NCBI RefSeq assembly: GCF_002564105.1
Contig: NZ_PDBX01000001.1
Location: 806,001-870,000, forward strand
Direction of reading: 5' to 3'
From: Collimonas sp. PA-H2
GTDB lineage: Bacteria > Pseudomonadota > Gammaproteobacteria > Burkholderiales > Burkholderiaceae_D
DNA: 64,000 nt
Shown: one piece after another, positions 35,932 to 45,330 of the stretch
How the letters are laid out: every line of letters starts with the position of its first letter
How positions within the stretch are numbered: the first letter of the stretch is position 1
Notes under the pieces: model-generated
Seen by the model: the letters and a program-made list of their open reading frames with translations, nothing else
The model's database searches: none
Told to the model about the DNA's origin: nothing
Made by a program: the position numbers and the translations under genes

Positions 35932-37545
35932 ATGAATCTTAATATCATCAAGCATAGCGAGTTATTTTCAACTACCGGTCAAATCGGCAAGGAAGACTTG
36001 AGCGAGATCGCAGCGGCCGGCTACCGGTCCGTGATCTGCAATCGGCCCGATGCCGAAGACGGCGGCCGTCATGTCCCCAGCGGCGAACTGGCGGCCGCCT
36101 CTGAAAAACTCGGACTGGCCTTCAGCTATTTGCCGGCAGACGCCACCCATCTCAGCAAAGAACATGGCGCCGCCTTGCGCCGGCTGCTGGTCAGCATGCC
36201 GCCCCCTATCCTGGCTTATTGCCGCACCGGCAACCGCTCCACCAACATCTTCCGCCTGGCGAATGCGGCCGAGATAGTCACTCCCGCACTTCAGGCCGGA
36301 ACAGCGGACGACAGGCCCAGGCAATTTGAAGTCGTGATCGTAGGCGCCGGCGCTGCCGGCATTGCCGTCGCCGCCAGCTTGCTGCGGCGCGCACCGAATA
36401 TGCAGATCGCCATGATCGACCCCGCCAGCCAGCACTACTACCAGCCGGCCTGGACCCTGGTTGGCGGCGGCGCCTACGCGCAGAAAAAGACGGTACGGCC
36501 GATGGCCTCGGTGATGCCGGAGCGCGTGCAATGGCTGCAGCGGTCGGTGGCGGAATTCCTGCCGGACCATAATCGCGTCCGGCTCGACGACGGCAGCCTG
36601 ATCGCCTATCAGCAATTGATTGTCTGCCCCGGCCTGCGCCTGGCCTGGGAAAAGATAGAGGGCCTGGAGCAGACCCTCGGCCGCAACGGCGTCACTTCCA
36701 ACTACCGCTACGAGCTGGCGCCGTATACATGGCAGCTGGTGTCGCAGTTAAAACAAGGCAAGGCACTGTTCTGCCAGCCAGCCATGCCGATCAAGTGCGC
36801 CGGCGCCCCGCAAAAAGCCATGTACCTGTCATGCGACCACTGGCTGCGCAAAGGCGTGCTCAACAAGATTGCGGTTGAATTCAATATCGCCGGCGTCGCC
36901 TTGTTCGGGGTTCCTGCGTTTGTGCCGCCGCTGATGTCCTACGTCAAAAAATACCAGGCGCAGCTGGCATTCGAGTCGAATCTGGTCAAGGTCGATGGCG
37001 ACCGCAAGCTGGCCTGGTTCGATGTCAAGGACCGCGCCGGCAATATCGTGCGCCAGGAAAAATCCTTCGACATGCTGCATGTGGTGCCGCCGCAGGTGGC
37101 GCCCGACGCCGTCCGCAACAGCCCGCTGGCCAATCTCGACGGCTGGTGCGAAGTCGATCCGGCAACGCTGCGCCATGTCCGTTACCGTAATGTCTTTGCG
37201 CTCGGCGACATCAGCTCCACCGGCAATGCAAAAACGGTCGCCGCCATCCGCAAGCAAGCCGTGGTAGTGGCCGCCAACCTGCTGGCGGCTTGCGCAGGCC
37301 AGCCTCTGAGCGCACGCTATGACGGCTATGGCGCCTGTCCGCTTACGGTGGAAAAAGGCAAAGTGATACTGGCCGAATTCGGCTATGGCGGCAAACTGCT
37401 GCCGACCTTCCCGCTCGATCCGACCATTGCCCGCCGCAGCAACTGGTTCCTGAAAACCACGGTGCTGCCCTGGGTCTACTGGACCCTGATGCTGAAAGGC
37501 CGGGAGTGGCTCACCAAATCCTCGGTTGCCAAAGAATATCCGTAG
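35932..37545 (+). CDS. DUF442 phosphatase-like domain fused to sulfide:quinone oxidoreductase
   Basis: From the ATG at 35932 (GGAAG eight bases upstream; a start at 35917 is the alternative) the protein has 537 residues. Residues 1-110 form a DUF442 domain with the phosphatase-like loop C97-RTGN-R102-S. Residues 132-537 form a flavoprotein of the type II SQR group: FAD motif GAGAAG at 138-143, redox Cys289 in KCAGAPQK, C281 and C301 nearby, and NVFALGDISSTGNAKT binding FAD. The C-terminal WVYWTLMLKGREWL may associate with the membrane. SQR oxidises sulfide and reduces quinone; the persulfide formed would go to the divergent dioxygenase. Confidence 0.9.
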   Translation: MNLNIIKHSELFSTTGQIGKEDLSEIAAAGYRSVICNRPDAEDGGRHVPSGELAAASEKLGLAFSYLPADATHLSKEHGAALRRLLVSMPPPILAYCRTGNRSTNIFRLANAAEIVTPALQAGTADDRPRQFEVVIVGAGAAGIAVAASLLRRAPNMQIAMIDPASQHYYQPAWTLVGGGAYAQKKTVRPMASVMPERVQWLQRSVAEFLPDHNRVRLDDGSLIAYQQLIVCPGLRLAWEKIEGLEQTLGRNGVTSNYRYELAPYTWQLVSQLKQGKALFCQPAMPIKCAGAPQKAMYLSCDHWLRKGVLNKIAVEFNIAGVALFGVPAFVPPLMSYVKKYQAQLAFESNLVKVDGDRKLAWFDVKDRAGNIVRQEKSFDMLHVVPPQVAPDAVRNSPLANLDGWCEVDPATLRHVRYRNVFALGDISSTGNAKTVAAIRKQAVVVAANLLAACAGQPLSARYDGYGACPLTVEKGKVILAEFGYGGKLLPTFPLDPTIARRSNWFLKTTVLPWVYWTLMLKGREWLTKSSVAKEYP

Positions 37546-37584
37546 CGCCGGTATTCTTCCGCCACTACGCATGCCAACGTAATC

Positions 37585-39879
37585 TTAGCGCAGCGCCCGC
37601 AGCAGCCGCAAGCCGTTGAACACCACCAACAGGCTGGCGCCCATGTCGGCGAACACCGCCATCCATAGCGTCGCTTCGCCGCTCAGCGCCAGCACCAGGA
37701 AAATGGCCTTGATGCCGAGCGCCAGCGTGATGTTTTGCATCAGCACTGCGTAAGTCTTTTTGCTCAGGCGGATGAAGTCCGGGATTTTGCGCAGATCGTC
37801 GTCCATCAGCGCCACGTCGGCGGTTTCCAGCGCCGTGTCGCTGCCGGCCGCGCCCATGGCAAAGCCGATATTGGCTTGCGCTAGCGCCGGCGCATCGTTG
37901 ATGCCGTCGCCCACCATGCCGACACAGGCGTAGCGGGCGCGCAAATCATTGATCGCTTCCAGCTTGTCCTGCGGTAGCTGGTCGCCGCGAGCATCGCCGA
38001 TGCCGACCTGGGCCGCGATGGCTTGCGCGGTGTGTGCATTGTCGCCGGTCAGCATCACCGCTTCCACGCCGATCGCGCGCAGTGCGGCCACGGCTTGCGG
38101 CGCAGTATCACGCACTGTATCGGCCACCGCCAGTATCAGCAGAGGCTGCGAGGCCGAGCACAGCACCACCGTGGTCTTGCCTTCGCTCTCCAGCGCCGAC
38201 AAGCGCGCCTCCAGCGCCGGGCTGCAGATGTTCATCTCATGCACCAGCCGGTGATTACCCAGGTAAAGCTGTTCGCCGCCGATCTTGCCCTGCACACCAC
38301 GGCCGGTCAGCGCTTCAAAGGCGCTGACCTCAAGCAGGCTCTCGGCCGCTTGCCAATGCGCCACCACCGCCGTCGATACCGGATGGTCGGAGCGGCCCGC
38401 CAGACTTGCCGCCTGATGCTGCAACTGGCGCAGCAGGCGGCCGTCGGCGTCAGCTACAGGCTGCACCAGCTGCACATCCGTGACGCGCGGCTTGCCCAGG
38501 GTCAGGGTGCCGGTCTTGTCCAGCGCCAGCGCCTTGATCTTGCGTCCCATTTCCAGGTAGACCCCGCCCTTGATCAGTATCCCGTGCTTGGCCGCAGCCG
38601 CCAGCCCGCTGACCACCGTCACCGGCGTCGAAATCACCAGCGCGCAGGGACAGGCAATCACCAGCAGCACCAGCGCCTTGTAAAGCCATGGATAGAAAGC
38701 CGCGCCCATCAGCAGCGGCGGCAAGGTCGCCACCAGGATCGCCGCCAGCACCACGACCGGAATGTAATAGCGGGCGAACTGGTCGACGAAGCGCTGGGTC
38801 GGGGCGCGTTCGCCTTGCGCCTGCTGCACGCTCTTGATGATGCGCGCAAGCGTCGAATTGGCCTGCAGCGCGGTGACCCGGTAGACGAACGAGCCGCGCT
38901 CGTTGATGGTGCCGGCAAACACCTGGTCGCCGGCCTGCTTGGCGACCGGCATGCTTTCGCCGGTGATGGCCGCCTGGTTGATGGTGGTCTGCCCTTCCGT
39001 CACCAGGCCATCGAGCGGCACGCGCGCGCCCGGCTTGACGCGGATCAGGGCCGCCAGCTTCACCTCGCCGGTAACCGTTTCGCGCCATTCGCCGTCGGCG
39101 CCTTGCACCGTCGCCAAGTCCGGCGCCATCGCCATCAAACCCTTGATGGCGTTGCGGGCGCGGTCCAGCGACAGCGCTTCGATCATTTCCGCCAGCGCGA
39201 ACAGGAAAATCACCACCGCCGCTTCCGGCCACTGGCCGATGATGGCCGCGCCGATCACCGCCAGCGACATCAGGAAATTCATGTTGAGCGAGAAATTGCG
39301 CAACGCGATCCAGCCCTTCTTCAGGGTATCCAGGCCGCCAGTCAGGATGGCGGCCAGCGCCAGGCCGATCACCAGCCACGAGCTGTCCTGGCCGCCGCTC
39401 CAGACCACTACTTCGGCGCCGACCGCAGTGATCCCGGAGATCGCCATCAGCAGCCATTTCTTGCGCGATATCTTGAACGCGCCGTCGCCCAGGCCTTCGG
39501 TGAGGCCGACGGCGCCGGTCAGCGTATCCGATTTAAGCGCCGGTTCCATATCCAGCGCCTTAAGGGTGGCGACGATCGTATCGACAGAGGACAGGCGATG
39601 CTGGACTGTCAGCTCGCGCTGGATCAGGTTGAACTGCATGGCCTCAATGCCGGCCATCTGCCTGAAGCGGTCGCGGATCAGCTTTTCCTCCGTCGGGCAA
39701 TCCATCTTCTGGATCAGGAACACCGCCTCGTGCGCGCCGGCTGCCAGGACCGGGCGGCTGGCAGCCGGGCCAGCATCCGCCTGTGCATGTTCATGGCTGC
39801 GCGCGTGGTCATGCTGGTGACCGTGATGGTCATGATGATCGTGGGGACGATCGCTATGTTCATGCTGGCAACTGGCCAT
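37585..39879 (-). CDS. cadA: Cd/Zn/Pb-exporting P-type ATPase (CadA/ZntA type)
   Basis: This 764-residue P1B-type ATPase has an N-terminus with about 14 His in 34 residues. An HMA-like domain carrying MDCPTEE (Cys61, with Glu-Glu in place of the second Cys) follows. TGES is at 306-309, the transport motif CPC at 410-412, phosphorylation Asp454 in DKTGTLT, then SDHPVS and MVGDGINDAPAL. The Pro-flanked CPC and metal-binding variant fit divalent cadmium, zinc or lead export. The start follows AAGGAGAGCATC. It is divergent from a CadR/PbrR regulator with a MerR-type promoter between them. Confidence 0.95.
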   Translation of the reverse strand: MASCQHEHSDRPHDHHDHHGHQHDHARSHEHAQADAGPAASRPVLAAGAHEAVFLIQKMDCPTEEKLIRDRFRQMAGIEAMQFNLIQRELTVQHRLSSVDTIVATLKALDMEPALKSDTLTGAVGLTEGLGDGAFKISRKKWLLMAISGITAVGAEVVVWSGGQDSSWLVIGLALAAILTGGLDTLKKGWIALRNFSLNMNFLMSLAVIGAAIIGQWPEAAVVIFLFALAEMIEALSLDRARNAIKGLMAMAPDLATVQGADGEWRETVTGEVKLAALIRVKPGARVPLDGLVTEGQTTINQAAITGESMPVAKQAGDQVFAGTINERGSFVYRVTALQANSTLARIIKSVQQAQGERAPTQRFVDQFARYYIPVVVLAAILVATLPPLLMGAAFYPWLYKALVLLVIACPCALVISTPVTVVSGLAAAAKHGILIKGGVYLEMGRKIKALALDKTGTLTLGKPRVTDVQLVQPVADADGRLLRQLQHQAASLAGRSDHPVSTAVVAHWQAAESLLEVSAFEALTGRGVQGKIGGEQLYLGNHRLVHEMNICSPALEARLSALESEGKTTVVLCSASQPLLILAVADTVRDTAPQAVAALRAIGVEAVMLTGDNAHTAQAIAAQVGIGDARGDQLPQDKLEAINDLRARYACVGMVGDGINDAPALAQANIGFAMGAAGSDTALETADVALMDDDLRKIPDFIRLSKKTYAVLMQNITLALGIKAIFLVLALSGEATLWMAVFADMGASLLVVFNGLRLLRALR

Positions 39880-39931
39880 GATGCTCTCCTTGTCGCTGGT
39901 TCTATTGATGCAAATCGCATACTCCTTGCAT

Positions 39932-39962
39932 ATTTAAAACCCTGTAGCTACTATAAGGTCAA
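39932..39962 (-). promoter_or_regulatory. MerR-type promoter and CadR/PbrR operator of the metal ATPase gene
   Basis: On the minus strand, TTGACC (39962-39957) and TTAAAT (39937-39932) are separated by 19 bp, the over-long spacer that MerR-family activators correct by twisting DNA. The spacer holds the dyad between 39939 and 39959, reading TTATAGTAGCTACAGGGT on that strand, close to the known CadR/PbrR operator. Confidence 0.85.
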
Positions 39963-39998
39963 GGATTTACGTGAAATAATCAGGAAAGGAGCAGATCC

Positions 39999-40454
39999 AT
40001 GACTGCTACTGCACTCAAGATCGGCGAACTGGCCACGCATGCCGGTTGCCCAGTGGAAACTATCCGCTATTACGAACGCGAAGGCCTGCTGCCGCTGGCG
40101 GCCCGCTCGCAAAGCAATTACCGCTTGTACGGACAGGCGCATATCGAGCGCCTGCAGTTCATCCGCCATTGCCGCTCGCTCGACATGACGCTGGATGAAG
40201 TACGCCGTTTGTTGCAATTTCGCGACTTACCAGAAGACAACTGCGCAGAAGTTAACACCCTGCTCGATCACCATATCGACCACGTGGCCGCCCGCATCAC
40301 GGAATTGAAGGCGCTGCAGACGCAGCTGAAGCAATTGCGCAAGCAATGCCAGAAAACCCAGGCGGCCAAGGATTGCGGCATCCTGCAGGGTCTGGCCAGC
40401 ATGGACGATGAAGCGCCTGCCAATCTGGGCAGCCATGGCGGCGGCGTGCACTGA
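39999..40454 (+). CDS. cadR: MerR-family metal regulator, CadR/PbrR type
   Basis: This 151-residue regulator starts after AGGAGCAGATCC. The N-terminal winged helix (LKIGELATHAGCPVETIRYYEREGLLP) is followed by the coiled-coil dimerisation helix. The metal ligands are C82 (NCAEVN), C117 and C126 (CQKTQAAKDC), the three-Cys pattern of Cd- or Pb-responsive CadR/PbrR. The His-bearing tail GSHGGGVH is also typical. It should activate the divergent ATPase gene. A LysR gene begins 6 bp downstream and may be co-transcribed. Confidence 0.93.
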   Translation: MTATALKIGELATHAGCPVETIRYYEREGLLPLAARSQSNYRLYGQAHIERLQFIRHCRSLDMTLDEVRRLLQFRDLPEDNCAEVNTLLDHHIDHVAARITELKALQTQLKQLRKQCQKTQAAKDCGILQGLASMDDEAPANLGSHGGGVH

Positions 40455-40459
40455 GCCGG

Positions 40460-41341
40460 ATGAATATTCACTCCGACGATCTGCGGATTTTCATCGCCGT
40501 GGTTGACTGCGGCACGCTCAGCGCCGCCGCCGAACAGCTGGGCCAAACCACCTCGGGCCTGAGCCGCGCTCTGTCGCGGCTGGAACAGAAGCTGGCCACT
40601 TCGCTGCTGACGCGCACCACGCGCCGCATGGAACTGACCGAAGAAGGCCATCTGTTCCTGGAAAAGGCGCGCACCATCATCACGGCGATGGAAGAGGCGG
40701 AAGAAACGATCCAGGTGCGTCACCAGCGGCCGTCGGGACGCTTGCGGGTAGATGCCTCGCCGCCCTTCATGCTGCATTGCATAGTGCCGCACATTGCCGA
40801 ATTCCGCAGCAGCTACCCCGACATCACGCTGGAACTCACCAGCAACGACCAGAATATCGACCTGCTGGAGCAGCGCACCGATATCGCCATCCGCCACGGC
40901 GCCTTGCAAGACTCGATGCTGCATGCACGCAGGCTGGGAGCGAGCCAGCTGTACATTGTCGCCAGCCCCGCCTACCTGCGCCTGCACGGCACACCGGCTG
41001 ACGCCACGCAGCTCAGGCAGCATCAGCTGCTCGGCTTTACCCAGCCTGATTCCTTGAATACCTGGCCCTTGCGTCATCAGCAGGATGAAAACCTCAGCAT
41101 CAGTCCGACGCTGCTGGCGTCCGGCGGCGAAACCATACGCCAGCTGGCGCTGCACGGACTGGGGATCGCCTGCCTGTCGGCCTTCATGGTGCGCGAAGAT
41201 ATCGCCCACGGCGCCCTGGTCGACATCCTGGCGCCTTTTAACAATGGCTACCGCCAGCAGATTCATGCGGTGTATTACCGCAACACCCAGCTGGCGCGGC
41301 GCATCAGCTGCTTCCTCGATTTCCTGCAATTGAAACTGTGA
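40460..41341 (+). CDS. LysR-family transcriptional regulator downstream of cadR
   Basis: 293 residues: winged helix-turn-helix at 1-60 (DDLRIFIAVVDCGTLSAAAEQLGQTTSGLSRALSRLEQKL), effector domain from about 90 with RPSGRLRVDASPPF. It starts six bases after the cadR stop codon, so it is read from the same transcript. No metal-related feature is seen. It converges on the aldo/keto reductase gene. Targets unknown. Confidence 0.9.
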   Translation: MNIHSDDLRIFIAVVDCGTLSAAAEQLGQTTSGLSRALSRLEQKLATSLLTRTTRRMELTEEGHLFLEKARTIITAMEEAEETIQVRHQRPSGRLRVDASPPFMLHCIVPHIAEFRSSYPDITLELTSNDQNIDLLEQRTDIAIRHGALQDSMLHARRLGASQLYIVASPAYLRLHGTPADATQLRQHQLLGFTQPDSLNTWPLRHQQDENLSISPTLLASGGETIRQLALHGLGIACLSAFMVREDIAHGALVDILAPFNNGYRQQIHAVYYRNTQLARRISCFLDFLQLKL

Positions 41342-41348
41342 GTTCATG

Positions 41349-41377
41349 GCCGGCCCAGCTCTTCAAGGCTGGCCGGC
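41349..41377. terminator. Hairpin between convergent LysR and aldo/keto reductase genes
   Basis: GCCGGCC-C-AGC pairs with GCTGGCCGGC (one bulged C) around an 8-9 base loop, in the 42-bp gap between convergent stops. There is no strong T-run; it may act as a shared transcript end. Confidence 0.4.
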
Positions 41378-41383
41378 AAATAC

Positions 41384-42391
<1,008 letters not shown>

Positions 42392-42562
42392 ATTGAATCC
42401 TTGGTTGGTTTATCCAGATGCAGCGAACAGGCAAGACCGGGTTCGGCTGCCTTGAAACCATTATTGTCCATCCCCGCCAGCGAATAAATGGGCATAAAAT
42501 GATTTCTTTATTCGAAAATCGCCAATAATCCCTTGATATCCCTTGATATGTGAGAGAGCACA

Positions 42563-43462
42563 ATGGACCGCATCCAGACCATGGAAGTCTTTGCAAGAGT
42601 GGCGGAACTGGGCAGCTTCAGCCGCGCGGCGGAACAGCTTAACCTGCCAGCCGCGACCGTCACCAATGCGGTGCAGGCGCTGGAGAAGCATCTGGGCGTG
42701 CGGCTGCTGCACCGGACCACGCGCAAGGTGACGCTGACCGACGAGGGCATCACCTACCTCGATCGTTGCACGCAATTATTAACGGAATTCGAAGATGTCG
42801 ACGCCTTGTTCCAGCATGACCAGCTGCAGCCGCGCGGCGTGATCCGGGTCGACCTGCCGGAGCGCCTGGCGCACATGGTTGTGATCCCGGCGCTGCCGGA
42901 ATTTTTCGCGCTCTATCCACAGCTGCGCTTGAAGCTGAGCGCCACCGACCGCTTTGTCGACCTGATCGGCGAAGCGGTCGATTGCGTGGTGCGGGTCGGC
43001 GCGCTCAGCGATTCCAGCCTGATCGCCAGGCGCATCGGCAGCATGGAACAGATCAACTGTGGCGCCAGGTCGTATCTGGAGCGCCACGGCAGGCCGCAAA
43101 CCCTGAACGATCTGCAGCATCACATGGTGGTGAATTATTTTTCCAGCCGCACCGGGCGCGACCTGGGCTGGGAATACATGGTGGATGGCGAAGTGCGTTT
43201 CCTGAAACTGCCGGGCTTGATCTCGGTGGCCAGTTCCGATGCATACCTGGCCAGCTGCAGCGCCGGCTTGGGATTGATACAGGCGCCGCGGTTCGGCCTG
43301 GAAGCATTGCTGGCGAGCGGCGAGATTGAAGAAGTGCTGCCGGATTTCAAGCCGGCGCCGCTACCGGTATCGGTGGTGTACGCCCACAACCGGCATCTGT
43401 CGCCGCGGGTACGGGTGTTTGTCGACTGGATCGCCAGGCTGCTGGCGGCCCGTTACGCATAA
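42563..43462 (+). CDS. LysR-family regulator divergent from the aldo/keto reductase
   Basis: 299 residues. The DNA-binding domain (MDRIQTMEVFARVAELGSFSRAAEQLNLPAATVTNAVQALEKHLGVRLLHRTTRKV, key segments) and effector domain (RGVIRVDLPERLAHMVVIPALPEFFALYP) are complete. This subgroup often controls adjacent oxidoreductases; here the aldo/keto reductase starts 171 bp away on the other strand. Confidence 0.92.
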   Translation: MDRIQTMEVFARVAELGSFSRAAEQLNLPAATVTNAVQALEKHLGVRLLHRTTRKVTLTDEGITYLDRCTQLLTEFEDVDALFQHDQLQPRGVIRVDLPERLAHMVVIPALPEFFALYPQLRLKLSATDRFVDLIGEAVDCVVRVGALSDSSLIARRIGSMEQINCGARSYLERHGRPQTLNDLQHHMVVNYFSSRTGRDLGWEYMVDGEVRFLKLPGLISVASSDAYLASCSAGLGLIQAPRFGLEALLASGEIEEVLPDFKPAPLPVSVVYAHNRHLSPRVRVFVDWIARLLAARYA

Positions 43463-43463
43463 A

Positions 43464-43498
43464 GCGGCGCCGGCGGGACGCTTCCCGGCCGGCGCCGC
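43464..43498. terminator. GC-rich hairpin between convergent LysR and DUF885 genes
   Basis: Perfect 11-bp arms GCGGCGCCGGC and GCCGGCGCCGC enclose a 13-base loop directly after the LysR stop codon; CCCGAAAAATT follows. Probable bidirectional transcript end without a full T-run. Confidence 0.55.
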
Positions 43499-43506
43499 CC
43501 GAAAAA

Positions 43507-45258
43507 TTATCCGGCTTTGGCTTGCTGTGCAATCCAGCCGTCGATCTGCGTCTCCAGCATCTCCAGCGGCAAGGCGCCGTTGTCGATCACAGCATTGTTG
43601 AAGCGCCGCAAATCGAACTTGTCGCCCAGCGCCGCTTGCGCCTTTTCGCGCAGCGCCTTGATCTTCAGCTGGCCAATCTTGTAGCCCAGGGCCTGGCCCG
43701 GATCGACGATGTAGCGGTCGATTTCAACCTGGTTGTCGTGCGGCGGATTGGCGGTGTTCACGTTCATGTAGTCGATCGCCTGCTGGCGCGTCCAGCCCAG
43801 CGCATGCATGCCGGTATCCACCACCAGCCGCGCAGCGCGGAACAGCTCGTCGTTGAGGTGGCCGAATTTCGAGTAGGGATCGGTATAGAAGCCCATTTCG
43901 CCGCCCAGGCTTTCCGCGTACAAGGCCCAGCCTTCGCCGAAAGCGACATACCAGCCGAAGCGGCGGAATTCAGGCATGCCTTTGATTTCCTGGGCGCGCG
44001 CGGTCTGCAGATGATGGCCCGGCACCGATTCGTGCAGGGTCAGGGTTTCCATTTCCCATTTCGGCCGCGTTTCCAGTTTCGACAGATTGGCGACGAAATA
44101 GCCGGGGCGTGAACCGTCTGGTGTGCCGGGTTCGTAATAGGCGCCGGCCTGGTTTTCCGCGCCGACGTCAGGCACAGGCTTGACATCGACCGGCGCTTTG
44201 GGAATATCGGCAAAAAAGCGCGGCAGCTGCGCCGACGATTTCTTGATGATGTCCTTGTAGCCGTTCAGCAAGTCTTCCCGTTTAGTGTAATAAAAACGCG
44301 AATCGGTATTCAGGAAAGTGATGAATTCCGCGAACGTGCCGGTAAAGCCGGTCTGCTGCATCACCAGTTTCATTTCGGCCTGAATCCGCGCCACTTCCTG
44401 CAGGCCGACCTGGTGGATTTCCTGCGGCGTCATGTCGGTGGTGGTGTTTTCCTTGACCTTATAGGCATAGTAAGCGGCGCCGCCGGGGAGGCTCGAAGCT
44501 GCAATGCTGTCGCGGCAGGCCGGCAGATAGGTGTTGCTGATATAGGCATCGAGCTTGCGGAAAGCCGGCGCCACACCCTGCTGCAACAGCAGCTGCCCCT
44601 GGCGCGCCAGCTGCGTGCGCTGCGCCGCCGGGATCGACGCCGGCATGTCCTTGAACGGTGCTGCCAGCGGACTGCTATCCAGCTTGGCGACGAATTCCTG
44701 CAACTGCCCAGGTACCACTCCCATGGTCGCCTTGGGAGCTACCCAGCCGGATTTGACGCCTTGCTGCAATTGCGCGATCACGCCGTCGACGTACTTGGGC
44801 AGCGCCCGCAGACGCGCCAGGTAGTTGCGGTAATCCTTGGCGTTGTTGAACGGCGTCTGCGCCACCAGCTGCGGGAAAGCGAACTGGACGCCGCTCAGCT
44901 GCGTCAGCGGCGACGGGTCGTAGGGATAGAATCCGGCGGCCCGGATATTCTTTTGCTTCTCGTAGACAAACAAATCATAGGAGAGCAGGTCCTGGCCGCT
45001 CAGCTTGCTGCGGTCGATGCGCCTGGCTTTCGCCAGCATCTGTTCCTGATGGGTGTTGGCGGCCAGGCTGGCGGCCAGCGACGCGTCCGACAAGCGGTCG
45101 TTATAGCGGTTGTCGCCGACTGCTGTCGCCATCTCCGGTGCATTGCGCAGACTCCATTGCCAGTCGCTGTCGAACAGTGTGTCGAGCTGTTGCCGAGGGG
45201 TCGCCGCGTTGCTGAACGGCGCCAGTAAAAGAGCAAGGACAAAAACGATTTTATGCAT
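43507..45258 (-). CDS. DUF885 family exported metallopeptidase-like protein
   Basis: 583 residues with a Sec signal peptide (MHKIVFVLALLLAPFSNA) and start after GGAGACATGC. The C-terminal half contains HESVPGHH at 409-416 inside METLTLHESVPGHHLQTARA, and FGEGWALYAESLGGEMG about 35 residues on, giving the zinc-ligand pattern of gluzincin peptidases such as M32/M3 relatives. DUF885 proteins are ~600-residue helical proteins in the periplasm or outer membrane. Substrate unknown; peptidase activity is inferred from the motif. Confidence 0.88.
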   Translation of the reverse strand: MHKIVFVLALLLAPFSNAATPRQQLDTLFDSDWQWSLRNAPEMATAVGDNRYNDRLSDASLAASLAANTHQEQMLAKARRIDRSKLSGQDLLSYDLFVYEKQKNIRAAGFYPYDPSPLTQLSGVQFAFPQLVAQTPFNNAKDYRNYLARLRALPKYVDGVIAQLQQGVKSGWVAPKATMGVVPGQLQEFVAKLDSSPLAAPFKDMPASIPAAQRTQLARQGQLLLQQGVAPAFRKLDAYISNTYLPACRDSIAASSLPGGAAYYAYKVKENTTTDMTPQEIHQVGLQEVARIQAEMKLVMQQTGFTGTFAEFITFLNTDSRFYYTKREDLLNGYKDIIKKSSAQLPRFFADIPKAPVDVKPVPDVGAENQAGAYYEPGTPDGSRPGYFVANLSKLETRPKWEMETLTLHESVPGHHLQTARAQEIKGMPEFRRFGWYVAFGEGWALYAESLGGEMGFYTDPYSKFGHLNDELFRAARLVVDTGMHALGWTRQQAIDYMNVNTANPPHDNQVEIDRYIVDPGQALGYKIGQLKIKALREKAQAALGDKFDLRRFNNAVIDNGALPLEMLETQIDGWIAQQAKAG

Positions 45259-45330
45259 GCATGTCTCCGGAGATTAGTCCGTTATTCTAGCCGGATTCAT
45301 TTCTCAATGGAAATCGCCAACTCCTTTCCT

